Below are positions 51,101-60,614 of a stretch of 64,000 nucleotides of DNA, piece by piece. The translations under genes were made by a program, and so were the position numbers. The first letter of the stretch is position 1. Each line of letters begins with the position of its first letter. The notes under the pieces are model-generated. The model ran no database searches, had not been told where the DNA came from, and worked only from the letters and a program-made list of their open reading frames with translations. This stretch comes from JBJXGE01 sp046154185 (GTDB lineage: Bacteria; Planctomycetota; UBA8108; UBA1146; JAJFFE01). Location: the NCBI GenBank assembly GCA_046154185.1, contig JBJXGE010000021.1, positions 80,352 through 144,351 on the forward strand. Reading direction: 5' to 3'.

Positions 51101-52471
51101 ATGCGCAAGAAAGCCAACATTCGCATCGAGACGTCACCGCCTACTCCGAGTCTTGCGGCCACGCCAACGGCAGGACCCGCGCTGTGGGCGTTATCGTTTT
51201 GCCGACTCGCGGAAGCGATCGCACTCGGCATGCTCGTGCCGTTCTTGCCGGTTTATTTGATGACGCTCGCGACGCCATGGCTCGACGCATGGCTCGCCGC
51301 GTGGTCGAGCGCCACGCCCGGGGCGGCAACCAATCGCTTGGAGCAACTCGTCGTCGCGGCGCTCGTTGGCCTCGATGCGGAAGCGAAAACGGCGCTTCTC
51401 TTCAGCGCAACAGCGTTTGGAACCGCGGCGATCCAAATCGCCGCCGGCCGCCTGAGCGATGCGTTCGACGTGCGGAAGCCCCTCATAGTTTGCGGCATGA
51501 TCGGCGCCACGTTGTGCGGCGTCACCTACTTGCTGATCGAGACATTCGAGTCGCTGTTCGTCGTACGTGTCTTGCAAGGCATGTGCGTCGGCCTCACGTT
51601 CCCGCCACTCCTCGCGATTGTCGCGCGCAATCTGTCGCCCGGTCGAGGGGGCCGAGTGCTCGGTACTTATACGACGATTCGCATGCTCGGATTCGCGAGT
51701 GGCCCGCCCATCGGCGGCTGGATCTCCCATCAGTATGGTCACGTCGCGAACTTCTCGGTGTCGGCGCTCCTCCTCGGCACGTCGGCGTTGATGGTGGCGC
51801 TGTGGGTGAACGACGCGCCGTCGCGCCCCACGACGCGCGCCGAACGGCGCGCGCGCCCCAAAGTGCCAGGTGAGCAACGAATTCTCGGTTGCGGGATTTT
51901 CATCGCGATGGCCGGCGTGAGCGGGATCATCTCGCTCTTTCCGTCGTATCAACGCGAGTTCGGCGCGACGGAGCAGGAGCTCGGACTCTGCTTTAGCGCG
52001 TTTCTCGCCGGCCGTGTGCTCATGCAGTATCCGACCGGTTGGCTCGGGGATCACTATGACAAGAAATACGTGCTGTTGGCGGCGCTCGCGCTTTTTGCGC
52101 CGCTCGTCACGCTACAAGGATTCGTCACTTCGCTGTGGCAACTCGGAATGTTGCGAATCGCGATCGGCGGGGCGGTCGCCGCGATCAGCTCGTGCATCGG
52201 CGGTATGTCGGCCGAGCGCAGCGTCGATGGCAATCGCGCGCGCGTAATGGGTATCAACACGCTCGCGTTCTCGTTCGGCGTTTCGCTTGGCCCTTTGCTC
52301 ACTGGGTTCCTGGCAGATGCGCGCGTCGCGTTTGCGCTGCCCGGCGTCGCGAGCGTCGTGCTCGCCGCCGTCGTGCTGGGGACGATTCGCAGCGACCGCG
52401 CGATCAAACTGAATTCAACGTCCAGCACGCCGTCGGCAAGCGCCATCGATCCTGACCCGGCCGCCGCGTGA
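51101..52471 (+). CDS. MFS transporter
   Basis: A 456-residue major facilitator with 12 helices. The loop 2-3 motif is GRLSDAFDVRKP, and the loop 8-9 analogue GWLGDHYDKKYVLLAA is equally clear. VLQGMCVGLTFPPLLAIVARNL is typical of drug or sugar exporters. Residues near 55-80 form a periplasmic or cytoplasmic loop with a Leu-rich part. The ATG was chosen because a GGAG lies just upstream; the frame is open to 50903, where it overlaps the divergent phosphatase. Only 78 bases separate the two starts. Substrate unknown. Confidence 0.88.
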   Translation: MRKKANIRIETSPPTPSLAATPTAGPALWALSFCRLAEAIALGMLVPFLPVYLMTLATPWLDAWLAAWSSATPGAATNRLEQLVVAALVGLDAEAKTALLFSATAFGTAAIQIAAGRLSDAFDVRKPLIVCGMIGATLCGVTYLLIETFESLFVVRVLQGMCVGLTFPPLLAIVARNLSPGRGGRVLGTYTTIRMLGFASGPPIGGWISHQYGHVANFSVSALLLGTSALMVALWVNDAPSRPTTRAERRARPKVPGEQRILGCGIFIAMAGVSGIISLFPSYQREFGATEQELGLCFSAFLAGRVLMQYPTGWLGDHYDKKYVLLAALALFAPLVTLQGFVTSLWQLGMLRIAIGGAVAAISSCIGGMSAERSVDGNRARVMGINTLAFSFGVSLGPLLTGFLADARVAFALPGVASVVLAAVVLGTIRSDRAIKLNSTSSTPSASAIDPDPAAA

Positions 52472-52482
52472 TCCGCGGGCGT

Positions 52483-52962
52483 CTATCGCGACCAAAACCA
52501 CGCGCCACATTGGATAACCGCCGCCGCGCACGCGCCAGCAGCCAAGTCATCGACCAAGATGCCCCAACCGCGCGGTAGACGTTGCAAGCGGCTGATGCCG
52601 AGCGGCTTCACGATGTCGAAGAATCGAAACAACGCGAACGCAAGCACCAAGGCGAAATAAGGCGAAGTTGCCCGCAACGGTACACAGAGCGCCAACGCCA
52701 TGCCGGCGATCTCGTCGATGACGACGGCGCCCGGATCTTTACCACCGAAGTGACGTTCGCACCAACCGCCGAGCGCGATGCACGCGATCGAAGCCGCGAG
52801 CGTAACACCCACAAAGAGCCAAATGGAGGCATACCCCGCGAACTCGAGAGCTCCCGTGACGCCCGCAAACGCAAGCGACGCGACAGTCCCCGGCGCAACC
52901 CGCGCGCAGCCGAGGCCGCCGCACGTGACGACGAGAAACGCACAGCGATCCGCCGCCGTCAC
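52483..52962 (-). CDS. pgpA: Phosphatidylglycerophosphatase A
   Basis: A 159-residue membrane phosphatase that converts phosphatidylglycerol phosphate to phosphatidylglycerol, the step after pgsA. Conserved motifs are GCARVAPGTVASL near the start, DEIAGMALAL in the middle and RFFDIVKPLG...LPRGWGILVDDLAAG at the end, with the catalytic Asp residues. The GTG start overlaps the pgsA stop as GTGA, so translation is coupled. A longer frame upstream is a shadow of pgsA. Confidence 0.93.
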   Translation of the reverse strand: MTAADRCAFLVVTCGGLGCARVAPGTVASLAFAGVTGALEFAGYASIWLFVGVTLAASIACIALGGWCERHFGGKDPGAVVIDEIAGMALALCVPLRATSPYFALVLAFALFRFFDIVKPLGISRLQRLPRGWGILVDDLAAGACAAAVIQCGAWFWSR

Positions 52963-53591
52963 CGCACGCTTTCTTCGGCGGCCGATTCGCAATGCGTGCG
53001 AATCGCCACTCTCACATAGTCCCAGGCCGATGTGATGGTCGTGACGAGCGTCACCCACACCAACGTCCAACTGAGCCAATAAAAGATCGCCTTCCAGGTC
53101 GTCTCGTCCTCGCTGTTGGCCAAGTTCGCTTGATAGAAGAGTACGACCGGAATGGCCACCGATTGCGCGACCATCTTGATTTTGCCGCCGAGACGCGCGC
53201 CAAACGGCACACCTTGACTCTCCATGTACGAACGCAAACTGGTTACTAAAAACTCGCGCGCGATGATCGTCACCGCGAACCAGGGTCGGATGATCTCTGT
53301 GAGGTCGATCAAGTACACAAATGCGCCGCAGACGACCACCTTGTCGACGAACGGGTCGGCGATTCGGCCCAAGGTGGTGACCATCTGGTATTTGCGGGCG
53401 ATATAGCCGTCGATCCAATCCGTGGCGACGCAGATCACGAAGATCACGCACGCGAGATTGAGCGCGATGCGGTCCCCGAGCGCGCCGGTTTGCCGCTCGA
53501 CGGACAACATCACGAACAGCATCAGCGCAATGATGAGCCGCGCCAAAGTGATCTTGTTCGGCAGATTCAGCCACTCCCGCGGCACGGCCAT
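52959..53591 (-). CDS. pgsA: CDP-diacylglycerol-glycerol-3-phosphate 3-phosphatidyltransferase
   Basis: A 210-residue inner-membrane enzyme of phosphatidylglycerol synthesis. The CDP-alcohol phosphotransferase motif D-x2-DG-x2-AR-x8-G-x3-D-x3-D reads DWIDGYIARKYQMVTTLG and continues RIADPFVDK, all residues conserved. The N-terminal LPNKITLARLIIALMLF is typical. AAGGAGAAGGT precedes the ATG. The stop overlaps the pgpA start, so synthesis and dephosphorylation of PGP are co-expressed. It follows a glycosyltransferase gene by 87 bases. Confidence 0.95.
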   Translation of the reverse strand: MAVPREWLNLPNKITLARLIIALMLFVMLSVERQTGALGDRIALNLACVIFVICVATDWIDGYIARKYQMVTTLGRIADPFVDKVVVCGAFVYLIDLTEIIRPWFAVTIIAREFLVTSLRSYMESQGVPFGARLGGKIKMVAQSVAIPVVLFYQANLANSEDETTWKAIFYWLSWTLVWVTLVTTITSAWDYVRVAIRTHCESAAEESVR

Positions 53592-53678
53592 ACCTTCTCC
53601 TTGGTCATTTAGCCTCGGTGGCATTTGAGAAGAATCCGCATTCGCTTTCAAGGTCGCACGCCAACGCGGGCCGCTCAC

Positions 53679-54425
53679 TCAGCGACGGTCGTGCATGCGC
53701 ACGCTCAGGTTGTACTGGCCGCGCATTGCGCGCCACCGCACCCCGAGGACGGCGAGGAACATCTCGAAGCTGTGTCGCAGCGCGTGCACGCGCGAGTCCG
53801 GATGATGGCGCCAGAGGATCGGGAGCTCGCGAATCTCGTGGCCGAGCGCACGCGCGAGGTACAGCGCTTCGACGTCGAACGCGAACCCTGGAATCGTGAC
53901 GCGCGAGAATACTTCGCGCGCGACATCGTCGCGAAAGAGCTTGTAGCCGCATTGCGTATCCTGGATGTACGGCACCGCCAAAAAGCGGACGAGAATGTTG
54001 AAGATGCGTCCCATGTAATGCCGATGCCACGGCTCGTTCTCGCGGCGCGCGCCCGGCGCCTCACGCGAGCCGATCACGACGCCGACCCCGGTGCGCGCCA
54101 GTTCCAAAAAGCGCGGCAACTCGACAAACGGCATGGCGAGATCGGCGTCGCAGAGAAAACGATAAGCGCCGGTCGCCGCCAGCATTCCGGCCGCGGTCGC
54201 GCCGCCCTTGCCGCGATGCTCGCAGCGCAGCACCGTCAACGGTGTCGTCAATTCGGGCGCGAGCTGCTCGGCGACCTCTACCGTGCGGTCCGCGCTGCCG
54301 TCGTCGACCACCAGAATTTCGACGTCCCAATCCTGTGCAACGACGAACTCGTCGGCCGCCAGCAAAGTCGCGGGCAGTCGTTCCTCCTCGTTGAACGCAG
54401 GAATGATGATCGAGAGCAGCTTCAC
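53679..54425 (-). CDS. Family-2 glycosyltransferase, dolichyl-phosphate glucosyltransferase-like
   Basis: A 248-residue enzyme with LLSIIIPAFNEEERLP, EILVVDDGSADRT, CEHRGKGGATAAGM and FLCDADLAMP, the set of motifs of polyprenyl-phosphate sugar transferases (DPM/Alg5 type). It probably makes a polyprenyl-phosphate-glucose or mannose donor, which could feed GT-C enzymes. There are no membrane helices. The GTG start overlaps the rimO stop as GTGA. It is the second gene of the rimO-glycosyltransferase-pgsA-pgpA series. Confidence 0.88.
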   Translation of the reverse strand: MKLLSIIIPAFNEEERLPATLLAADEFVVAQDWDVEILVVDDGSADRTVEVAEQLAPELTTPLTVLRCEHRGKGGATAAGMLAATGAYRFLCDADLAMPFVELPRFLELARTGVGVVIGSREAPGARRENEPWHRHYMGRIFNILVRFLAVPYIQDTQCGYKLFRDDVAREVFSRVTIPGFAFDVEALYLARALGHEIRELPILWRHHPDSRVHALRHSFEMFLAVLGVRWRAMRGQYNLSVRMHDRR

Positions 54426-55834
54426 ACGGCGGATTCCGCGGCACACGCGCGGCCGAGCGGTGTGGCGCACAGGTCATAGTCTTCTGCGGCGGCGATTCGC
54501 ACGCGGTGATATTCGCCCGGCTGGCCGAGATTGGCCGGCAAGTAGATGCGACTGTCGATTTCCGGCGCTTCCGCGTAGCTGCGACCCGCGAGGCGGCCGC
54601 TTGCTGCGTGAGGTCCATCGATCAGCACGAGTTCCTCGCGCCCGATGCGGCGGTCGTTCCACGCGAAGGCCACCTCTTGCTGCACGGACATGATCTCGTG
54701 TTTGCGTTGCTCCGCAACCTCGGCCGGAACTTTGTCCGGCAGGCGCACCGCCGGCGTACCGTCCTCGTCCGAGTAGGTAAAAACGCCGACGCGTTCGACT
54801 TTGAAATCGGCAACGAAGTTTTTCAGCGTATCGAACTCCGCCTCGGTCTCGCCCGGAAACCCGACGATGAAAGTCGTGCGCAGCACGAGCCCCGGAATGC
54901 GCGCGCGCATGCGTTCGAAAAGTCGGCGCGTGCCGGCTTCATCCATGCGGCGCCCCATGCGCTTGAGAGTCTTGTCATGGATGTGTTGGATCGGCATGTC
55001 GATGTACTTCACCACGCGCTCGAGATTCGCCACGGCGTCGATCATCGCGTCCGAAAACTTGAAAGGGTACGCATAGAGGAGGCGAATCCAACGCACACCG
55101 TCGAGCGCATCGAGGCGCTCCAATAGCTCGGGCAAGTGAAACTTGCCATCTAGGTCATAGCCGAACGACGTGAGGTCCTGCGAAATCAGATTGAGCTCGG
55201 TCGCGCCGGTTGCGATGAGGGCGCGCGCTTCGTCGACCACGATGTCGACCGGCTTCGAACGAAATTTGCCGCGAAACGTCGGGATCGCGCAAAATGTGCA
55301 AGCGTTGTCGCAACCTTCCGAGATGCGCAAGTAAGTCGTGTGCGGCGCGGTCAGCCGCAGCCGCGATCCTTCCGAATACGAAGGATGCACGGGCGGCGCC
55401 ACCTGCAGCGGCTGCATGCGGCGATCCGCCCCGACCAAGTCATTCAAAATCTCGGTGACGCGGTGGTACTCGCTGAGTCCGATGATCGCATCGATCTCCG
55501 GCACTTCCTTGAGCAACTCTTCGGGATAGCGCTGACCGAGGCAACCGGCGACAACAATCTTCTTGCCCGGATCGCTCTCCTTGTAACTTGCGAGTTCCAA
55601 AATATTGTCGATCGATTCCTGCTTCGCGGCCTCGATAAACGCGCAAGTATTCACCATCAACACATCCGCAAGCTCGGGATACGGCGTGAGGCGATAGCCC
55701 CCGCTCCCGAGTCGTCCAAGAATAAACTCGGAGTCGACCAGGTTCTTTGGGCAACCAAGGCTGACCATGTGCACGTTAACAGGACGCAATCGATTCTCCG
55801 CGGCTCGTGACGTGAACGGAAAGGGTAGGAGCAT
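54422..55834 (-). CDS. rimO: Ribosomal protein S12 methylthiotransferase
   Basis: A 470-residue MiaB-family enzyme that adds a methylthio group to Asp of ribosomal protein S12. The N-terminal domain (VSLGCPKNLVDSE, NTCAFIEAAK, VVAGCLGQRYP) binds one [4Fe-4S] cluster; the radical SAM motif is ISEGCDNACTFCAIP (CxxxCxxC). The C-terminal TRAM domain is at about 390-465. The SLGCPKN and SEGCDNACTFCAIP forms separate RimO from MiaB. The ATG before LLPFPF was used; a frame extension is open upstream. It is the first gene of an overlapping series with lipid and glycan genes. Confidence 0.94.
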   Translation of the reverse strand: MLLPFPFTSRAAENRLRPVNVHMVSLGCPKNLVDSEFILGRLGSGGYRLTPYPELADVLMVNTCAFIEAAKQESIDNILELASYKESDPGKKIVVAGCLGQRYPEELLKEVPEIDAIIGLSEYHRVTEILNDLVGADRRMQPLQVAPPVHPSYSEGSRLRLTAPHTTYLRISEGCDNACTFCAIPTFRGKFRSKPVDIVVDEARALIATGATELNLISQDLTSFGYDLDGKFHLPELLERLDALDGVRWIRLLYAYPFKFSDAMIDAVANLERVVKYIDMPIQHIHDKTLKRMGRRMDEAGTRRLFERMRARIPGLVLRTTFIVGFPGETEAEFDTLKNFVADFKVERVGVFTYSDEDGTPAVRLPDKVPAEVAEQRKHEIMSVQQEVAFAWNDRRIGREELVLIDGPHAASGRLAGRSYAEAPEIDSRIYLPANLGQPGEYHRVRIAAAEDYDLCATPLGRACAAESAV

Positions 55835-55998
55835 ATCATGCCCGGTTGCCGCTGGGAGCGGGATTTTGCAGAACGACACGCCCCTACCGTAGTCGCCGCC
55901 CACTTCGTGCCCACTCTCTTTACGGTCGAGACACTTTGGGATTAATCTCGTTGCTGTCAACTTCCCGGTTGCAATTAGTCTGTCGAAGTCTGGAACTC

Positions 55999-57186
55999 AT
56001 GCTCCGAACGACGCCTTTTCATACTCGAACGGCCCCACTCGTGAAGGGGCAAGCGTGGCGGCGCTGGGCGGGCCATCTCGTCGCGAGTTCCTATGAGCTG
56101 ACGCATGAGCGCGAGTACTTCGCGATTCGGCAAGCCGCGGCGGTCATCGATGTCTCGCCGCTCTGCAAATATCGGATTACTGGCCGCGATGCGCGGCGGC
56201 TTTTGAATCGCGTCGTCACGCGCAACATCGCAAAGCTCGCGCCGGGCGCCATGGTCTACACACCGTGGTGCGACGCGCGCGGCAAGGTCATCGACGACGG
56301 CACCATCGCGCGCTTTGCGGACGGTAGCTACCGACTCACATCGGCGGAGCCGAATTTGCGCTGGCTCGGCGACAGTGCGATCGGACTCGACGTCGCGATT
56401 GAAGATGTGTCGCAGCAATTCGGCGCGCTCGCCGTGCAAGGGCCGGAATCGCGCGCGCTGCTCGCCACGTTGACCGCCGCCGATCTCGCCCAGCTCCGCT
56501 ACTACCGCTTCGTCGAGGCGGAGGTCGGCGACGTGCCGGTCATGATTTCGCGCACGGGTTACACGGGTGATCTCGGGTTCGAGCTGTGGGTGCGCGCGGA
56601 ACGCGCGCCGGAGTTGTGGGATCGCGTCTGCGCGGCCGGCTCCTCCTACGGCCTGCAACCCGCGGGCATTTGGGCGCTCGACCTCGCGCGCATCGAGGCC
56701 GGGCTCATCATGCTCGACGTCGATTACACGCCGGCGCCGCGCGCGCTCAATGATCAACAACTGTCGACGCCGTTCGAACTCGGCCTCGGACGCTGGGTCG
56801 ATTTCGCAAAGGGACCGTTCACGGGTCGGCGCGCGCTCCTTGCCGAAGATGCACGCGGTCCGGCCTGGGAATTCACTGGTCTTGAGATCGACACACAGGA
56901 GCTGAACGAGCGTTGCGCGATGCGCGGACTGCCGCTCGAGCTCCCGGCGATCGCGTGGCGCGGCGCGACGCCGATCCGCGCCGGCCGCCGTCAAGTCGGT
57001 TATGCGACGAGCGGCTGCTGGTCGCCGCTCCTCAAGAAGTATTTGGCGCTCGCGCATCTCGATCGCGCGCGCGCGCGTGTCGACGCGCAACTGCGCATCG
57101 AGTTGTTGGTCGATCGACAACGGCAAGAAATCGCCGTGCGGCGCGCGGAGCTGCCCTTCTTCGACCCAGAGAGGAAGCGAGCCTAG
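55999..57186 (+). CDS. Aminomethyltransferase (GcvT)-like folate-dependent protein
   Basis: A 395-residue protein of the glycine cleavage T / YgfZ / dimethylglycine group. It has AAVIDVSPLCKYRITGRDARRLLNRVVTRN, YTPWCDARGKVIDDG and SRTGYTGDLGFELWV, the folate-binding and fold motifs of GcvT. No other glycine cleavage genes are adjacent, so the role may be demethylation of another substrate. The downstream FAD oxidoreductases overlap the likely transcription unit (17 bases to the next start), which points to a methylated amine or similar substrate. Two upstream ATG-like starts are less likely; the frame to 55846 is not conserved in character. Confidence 0.8.
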   Translation: MLRTTPFHTRTAPLVKGQAWRRWAGHLVASSYELTHEREYFAIRQAAAVIDVSPLCKYRITGRDARRLLNRVVTRNIAKLAPGAMVYTPWCDARGKVIDDGTIARFADGSYRLTSAEPNLRWLGDSAIGLDVAIEDVSQQFGALAVQGPESRALLATLTAADLAQLRYYRFVEAEVGDVPVMISRTGYTGDLGFELWVRAERAPELWDRVCAAGSSYGLQPAGIWALDLARIEAGLIMLDVDYTPAPRALNDQQLSTPFELGLGRWVDFAKGPFTGRRALLAEDARGPAWEFTGLEIDTQELNERCAMRGLPLELPAIAWRGATPIRAGRRQVGYATSGCWSPLLKKYLALAHLDRARARVDAQLRIELLVDRQRQEIAVRRAELPFFDPERKRA

Positions 57187-57203
57187 TCGCTCGCGCGCAA
57201 CGC

Positions 57204-58799
57204 ATGGCGAAGTATGACGCGATCATTATCGGCGCCGGCCACAACGGTCTCGTGCATGCGGCGTATCTCGCGCGCGCCGGATTGCGCGCCTTAGTGCTCG
57301 AGCGGCGCCACGTCATCGGCGGCGCAACCGTCACCGAAGAGATTTTCCCCGGCTTCCAGTACCTGATCGGCTCGTATCTCATCAGCTTGCTGCGCGCTGA
57401 AGTCATTCATGAACTCGAACTCGCGCGCCACGGCCTCGAGCTCATGCCGCTCGAGAGCACATTCATGCCGCTTCCTAACGGCGACTACTTCGCCGAGTGG
57501 TCCGATCACGATGCGACGCGCGAAGAAATCGCCCGCCATTCGCCGCGCGACGCGGAAGCGTACGAGGAATTCAGCCGCACGATGCGACGCATCGCGCAAG
57601 CAGTGAAGCCACTCCTTGACCTGGCGCCAGCCGACCCGAGTTCAACGAGCGCGCGGAACCGCGAAGGACTCTTGCGCGTCGGGAACGTCCTGGGTGCCCT
57701 CAGTCAGGAGGATTTCTTCACGTTGACGCGGCTCCTCACGACGAGCGCCGCGGACTTCCTCGATGGCTGGTTCGAGGGCGAAGCGCTCAAGGGCACGAAG
57801 GCGACGAGCGGCATCATCGGTACGTTTCTCGGACCGCGCTCGCCGGGCACTGGTTATGTGTTGCTCCACCACTACCTCGGCGAAATCGACGGCGCGCTCC
57901 GCGCGTGGGGATTCGCGCGCGGCGGCACGGGCGCGCTGAGTCGCGCGATCGCGAGCGCGGCGGTCGAGGCCGGAGTCGAGATTCGTGTGAACGCGCCGGT
58001 CGCGCGGATACTGGTGCGCGCGGGCAGCGTGCGCGGCGTTGCATTAGAGAATGGTGAGGAGCTCCTCGCCGATATCGTTGTCTCGAACGCCGACGTGAAA
58101 CGCACGTTTCTCCAGCTCGTAGAGCCGGCGGAATTGCCGGCCCAATTCCTCGCGGATGTCCAGCGCGTTCGCATGCGCGGACCATCCTGCAAGGTAAATT
58201 TGGCGCTCGCCGGTTTACCGGAATTCACGGCGCTGCCGCGCGGCAAAGAGGCGCTCCTGCGCGGCTCCATCGAAATTGCGCCGAGCATCGATTACCTCGA
58301 ACGCGCTTACGACGACGCGAAACACGGCGGTTGGTCGCGCCGGCCCTTCATGGACGCGCTCATTCCTTCGCTTCTCGACCCCGGCATGGCGCCGCCGGGG
58401 AAACACGTGATGTCGATCTTTGTCCAGTACGCGGCGAGCGATCTCAGCGGCGGCTGGAACGAAGCGAAGCGCGCCGAGTTCTTGGAAGTCGTTGTCGATA
58501 CGCTCGCCGAATATGCGCCGAACTTACGCGAGATCATCTTGCACAAGCACATCATGACGCCGTGGGATCTCGAGCGTGAACTTGGCCTGACCGGCGGGCA
58601 TATCTTTCACGGCGAGCTGGCGCTGCATCAGATTCTGTTTTTGCGACCGATCCCCGAGCACAATCAGTATCGCACGCCGATCCGGCGGCTCTATTTGTGC
58701 GGATCGAGCACGCATCCAGGTGGCTGCATCACGGGCGCGCCGGGGCGACTCGCTGCGTTCGAAGTGTTGCGCGATCTCAAACGGCGCCACGCGGAATGA
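57204..58799 (+). CDS. FAD-dependent oxidoreductase, phytoene desaturase/PYROXD2-like
   Basis: A 531-residue flavoprotein. The dinucleotide-binding motif IIIGAGHNGLVHAAYLARAG and the acidic end of strand 2, VLERR, are followed by GGATVTEEIFPGF, the substrate-side motif of the family. GGTGALSRAIASAA is the second FAD contact, and LYLCGSSTHPGG the C-terminal FAD motif. It belongs to the NAD(P)-binding phytoene desaturase-like proteins of unknown substrate. It follows the GcvT-like gene by 17 bases and is paralogous to the next gene. Confidence 0.88.
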   Translation: MAKYDAIIIGAGHNGLVHAAYLARAGLRALVLERRHVIGGATVTEEIFPGFQYLIGSYLISLLRAEVIHELELARHGLELMPLESTFMPLPNGDYFAEWSDHDATREEIARHSPRDAEAYEEFSRTMRRIAQAVKPLLDLAPADPSSTSARNREGLLRVGNVLGALSQEDFFTLTRLLTTSAADFLDGWFEGEALKGTKATSGIIGTFLGPRSPGTGYVLLHHYLGEIDGALRAWGFARGGTGALSRAIASAAVEAGVEIRVNAPVARILVRAGSVRGVALENGEELLADIVVSNADVKRTFLQLVEPAELPAQFLADVQRVRMRGPSCKVNLALAGLPEFTALPRGKEALLRGSIEIAPSIDYLERAYDDAKHGGWSRRPFMDALIPSLLDPGMAPPGKHVMSIFVQYAASDLSGGWNEAKRAEFLEVVVDTLAEYAPNLREIILHKHIMTPWDLERELGLTGGHIFHGELALHQILFLRPIPEHNQYRTPIRRLYLCGSSTHPGGCITGAPGRLAAFEVLRDLKRRHAE

Positions 58800-58814
58800 C
58801 GGAAGACGCAAAGC

Positions 58815-60389
58815 ATGAGTGAGACGGAACCGCAGGATTGCATCGTCATCGGCGCGAGCATCGACGGGCTCGTGGCGGCGACCTATCTCGCGCGCGCGGG
58901 TCGGCGCGTGCTCGTGCTCGAACCGAGCGATGGGGTGAGCGGCGCCGCGCGCACGGAAGAGCTCTGGCCGGGAGTGCGGGTCGACGCGCTACTCGGCGTC
59001 GGCGCGCTCGCGCCCGAGATCGCGAGCGAACTCGGGCTCGCGCGCCACGGGTTGGTGTTGGTGCGACGCGACGGACTCACGAGCCTGTGGCCGGAAGGCG
59101 CGCTTTGTTTGCCGACCGAAGGCGCGCTGACGGTGAGTGGCCGCATCCCGTACGTACCGGCCGATATCGCTCAGGCGGATGGATTCGCGCGGCTGCTTGC
59201 GAATGCCGCGGGCGTGATCGGCGCCGTGCAGCGACTCACGCCACCAACGACGCGGCCCGGCGAGCGCGCGGCGGCCATCGATTGGCTGGAGCTGGCCAAG
59301 GTCGGCGCACGACTGCGTGGGCTCGGTCGGCGCGAGATGCTCGAAGTGTTGCGCACCCTCACGATGTCCATCGCCGAGCTCGCAAACGAGTGGTTCGCGG
59401 GCGATGCCCTGAAAGGCGCACTCGGCGCGCTCGCCGTGCGAAACACGCGACTCGCTCCGTTCGCTGGCGGCACCGTGTTGCACTTGTTGCATCAGCTGGC
59501 GCTTGGTGACGCCGTTTGTCGCACGACCGCGCGCGGCGGTATCGGCGCGCTCAACGCGGCGCTCGAGCGCGCGGCGCGCGCGGCGGGCGTGCGCATCGAG
59601 CGCGCGAGCGGACCGGTGCGGCTGCTCGTCAGCGATGGATGCGCGCGCGGCGTCGTGCGCGTGGCGGACGGTCGAGAGTACGAGGCGCGCCAGATCGTCG
59701 CGAGTTGCGATGCGCAGCGCGCGTTCGTCGAGCTTGTCGATCCATGCGAGTTCGATCCGGAGTTTTTGCGCGCACTTCGTCAGTTTCGCTCCGCGGGCTC
59801 GGAGGCGCGTGTGCATTTGTTGCTTTCGGAGCCGCCGGAGTTTCCCCATGCGCCCGCTGGAATCGGCGGCACGCTCGTCGTCGCGCCGACCTTGCGCTAT
59901 CTCGAAGACGCAAGCGATGCCGCGAAGTATGGCGAAGTGCCGGCGGCGCCGTTCATCGAAGCGTCCGTGCCGACGTGGCTCGACCCGACGCTTGCGTCGC
60001 GCGGACGCCACGTGATCTCCATTGCGGTGCACACCCTGCCACGCGCGGCGAATTGGGGCGCGATCCAGGAACAAGTCGCCGACGCCGCGATCGACGCGCT
60101 GGCCACGCACTCGCCAAATCTGCAGCGCACGATCGTCGAACGCGTCGTGCTCACGCCCGACAGCATCGAAGCGCGCTACGGTCTCACCGGCGGGCATCTC
60201 CATGGCGGCGAGTTCGCCCTCGACCAGTGGTTCTTGCTGCGCCCGATTCCCGGTTGGAACGGCTATCGCACGCCGATCGAAGGCTATTACTTGTGCGGCG
60301 CGAGCACTCATCCCGCGAGCGCCACGAGCGGCCTTTCCGGCCGCAACGCGGCACGCGTCGCGCAAGCGGATGTGCGGGGCGAGTTTTGA
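58815..60389 (+). CDS. Paralogous FAD oxidoreductase with altered glycine motif
   Basis: A 524-residue protein, colinear with the upstream oxidoreductase (GGIGALNAALERAA, LYLCGASTHPAS, TGGHLHGGE). The Rossmann motif reads IVIGASIDGLVAATY: the second Gly of GxGxxG is Ser, so FAD binding may be weaker or lost. The rest (VLEPSDG, GAARTEELWPG) is kept. It lies 15 bases after the paralogue and is probably co-transcribed; it could be a partner subunit. The next gap, to 60614, has a 8-base stem hairpin at 60428-60456 but no gene. Confidence 0.85.
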   Translation: MSETEPQDCIVIGASIDGLVAATYLARAGRRVLVLEPSDGVSGAARTEELWPGVRVDALLGVGALAPEIASELGLARHGLVLVRRDGLTSLWPEGALCLPTEGALTVSGRIPYVPADIAQADGFARLLANAAGVIGAVQRLTPPTTRPGERAAAIDWLELAKVGARLRGLGRREMLEVLRTLTMSIAELANEWFAGDALKGALGALAVRNTRLAPFAGGTVLHLLHQLALGDAVCRTTARGGIGALNAALERAARAAGVRIERASGPVRLLVSDGCARGVVRVADGREYEARQIVASCDAQRAFVELVDPCEFDPEFLRALRQFRSAGSEARVHLLLSEPPEFPHAPAGIGGTLVVAPTLRYLEDASDAAKYGEVPAAPFIEASVPTWLDPTLASRGRHVISIAVHTLPRAANWGAIQEQVADAAIDALATHSPNLQRTIVERVVLTPDSIEARYGLTGGHLHGGEFALDQWFLLRPIPGWNGYRTPIEGYYLCGASTHPASATSGLSGRNAARVAQADVRGEF

Positions 60390-60614
60390 GGGCGAGCTGA
60401 AAAACGTTCCTCGCGAGAACTATGGTCCCAGGGCGCGCCTGGAGCGGTCGCCCTGGTCTGACCTTTCGGCCTTGTCGCGGCGCCGGACATTCTCGAATTG
60501 CAAGACTCGCTACCGAACTGCTGCTTGAAATAGTCGCGTGAAGCGAGAGACTGAGCCCTAATGTCGCTCGTGCCGCGACGCTCACGCGTGCGGCGTGCAA
60601 AGGTGTTTGTACGA

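Noticed and set aside
52963..53574. N-terminal extension of pgpA
   Set aside because: The frame overlaps pgsA in a different frame, and the residues are Arg/Asp-rich without similarity; the real GTG start overlaps the pgsA stop.
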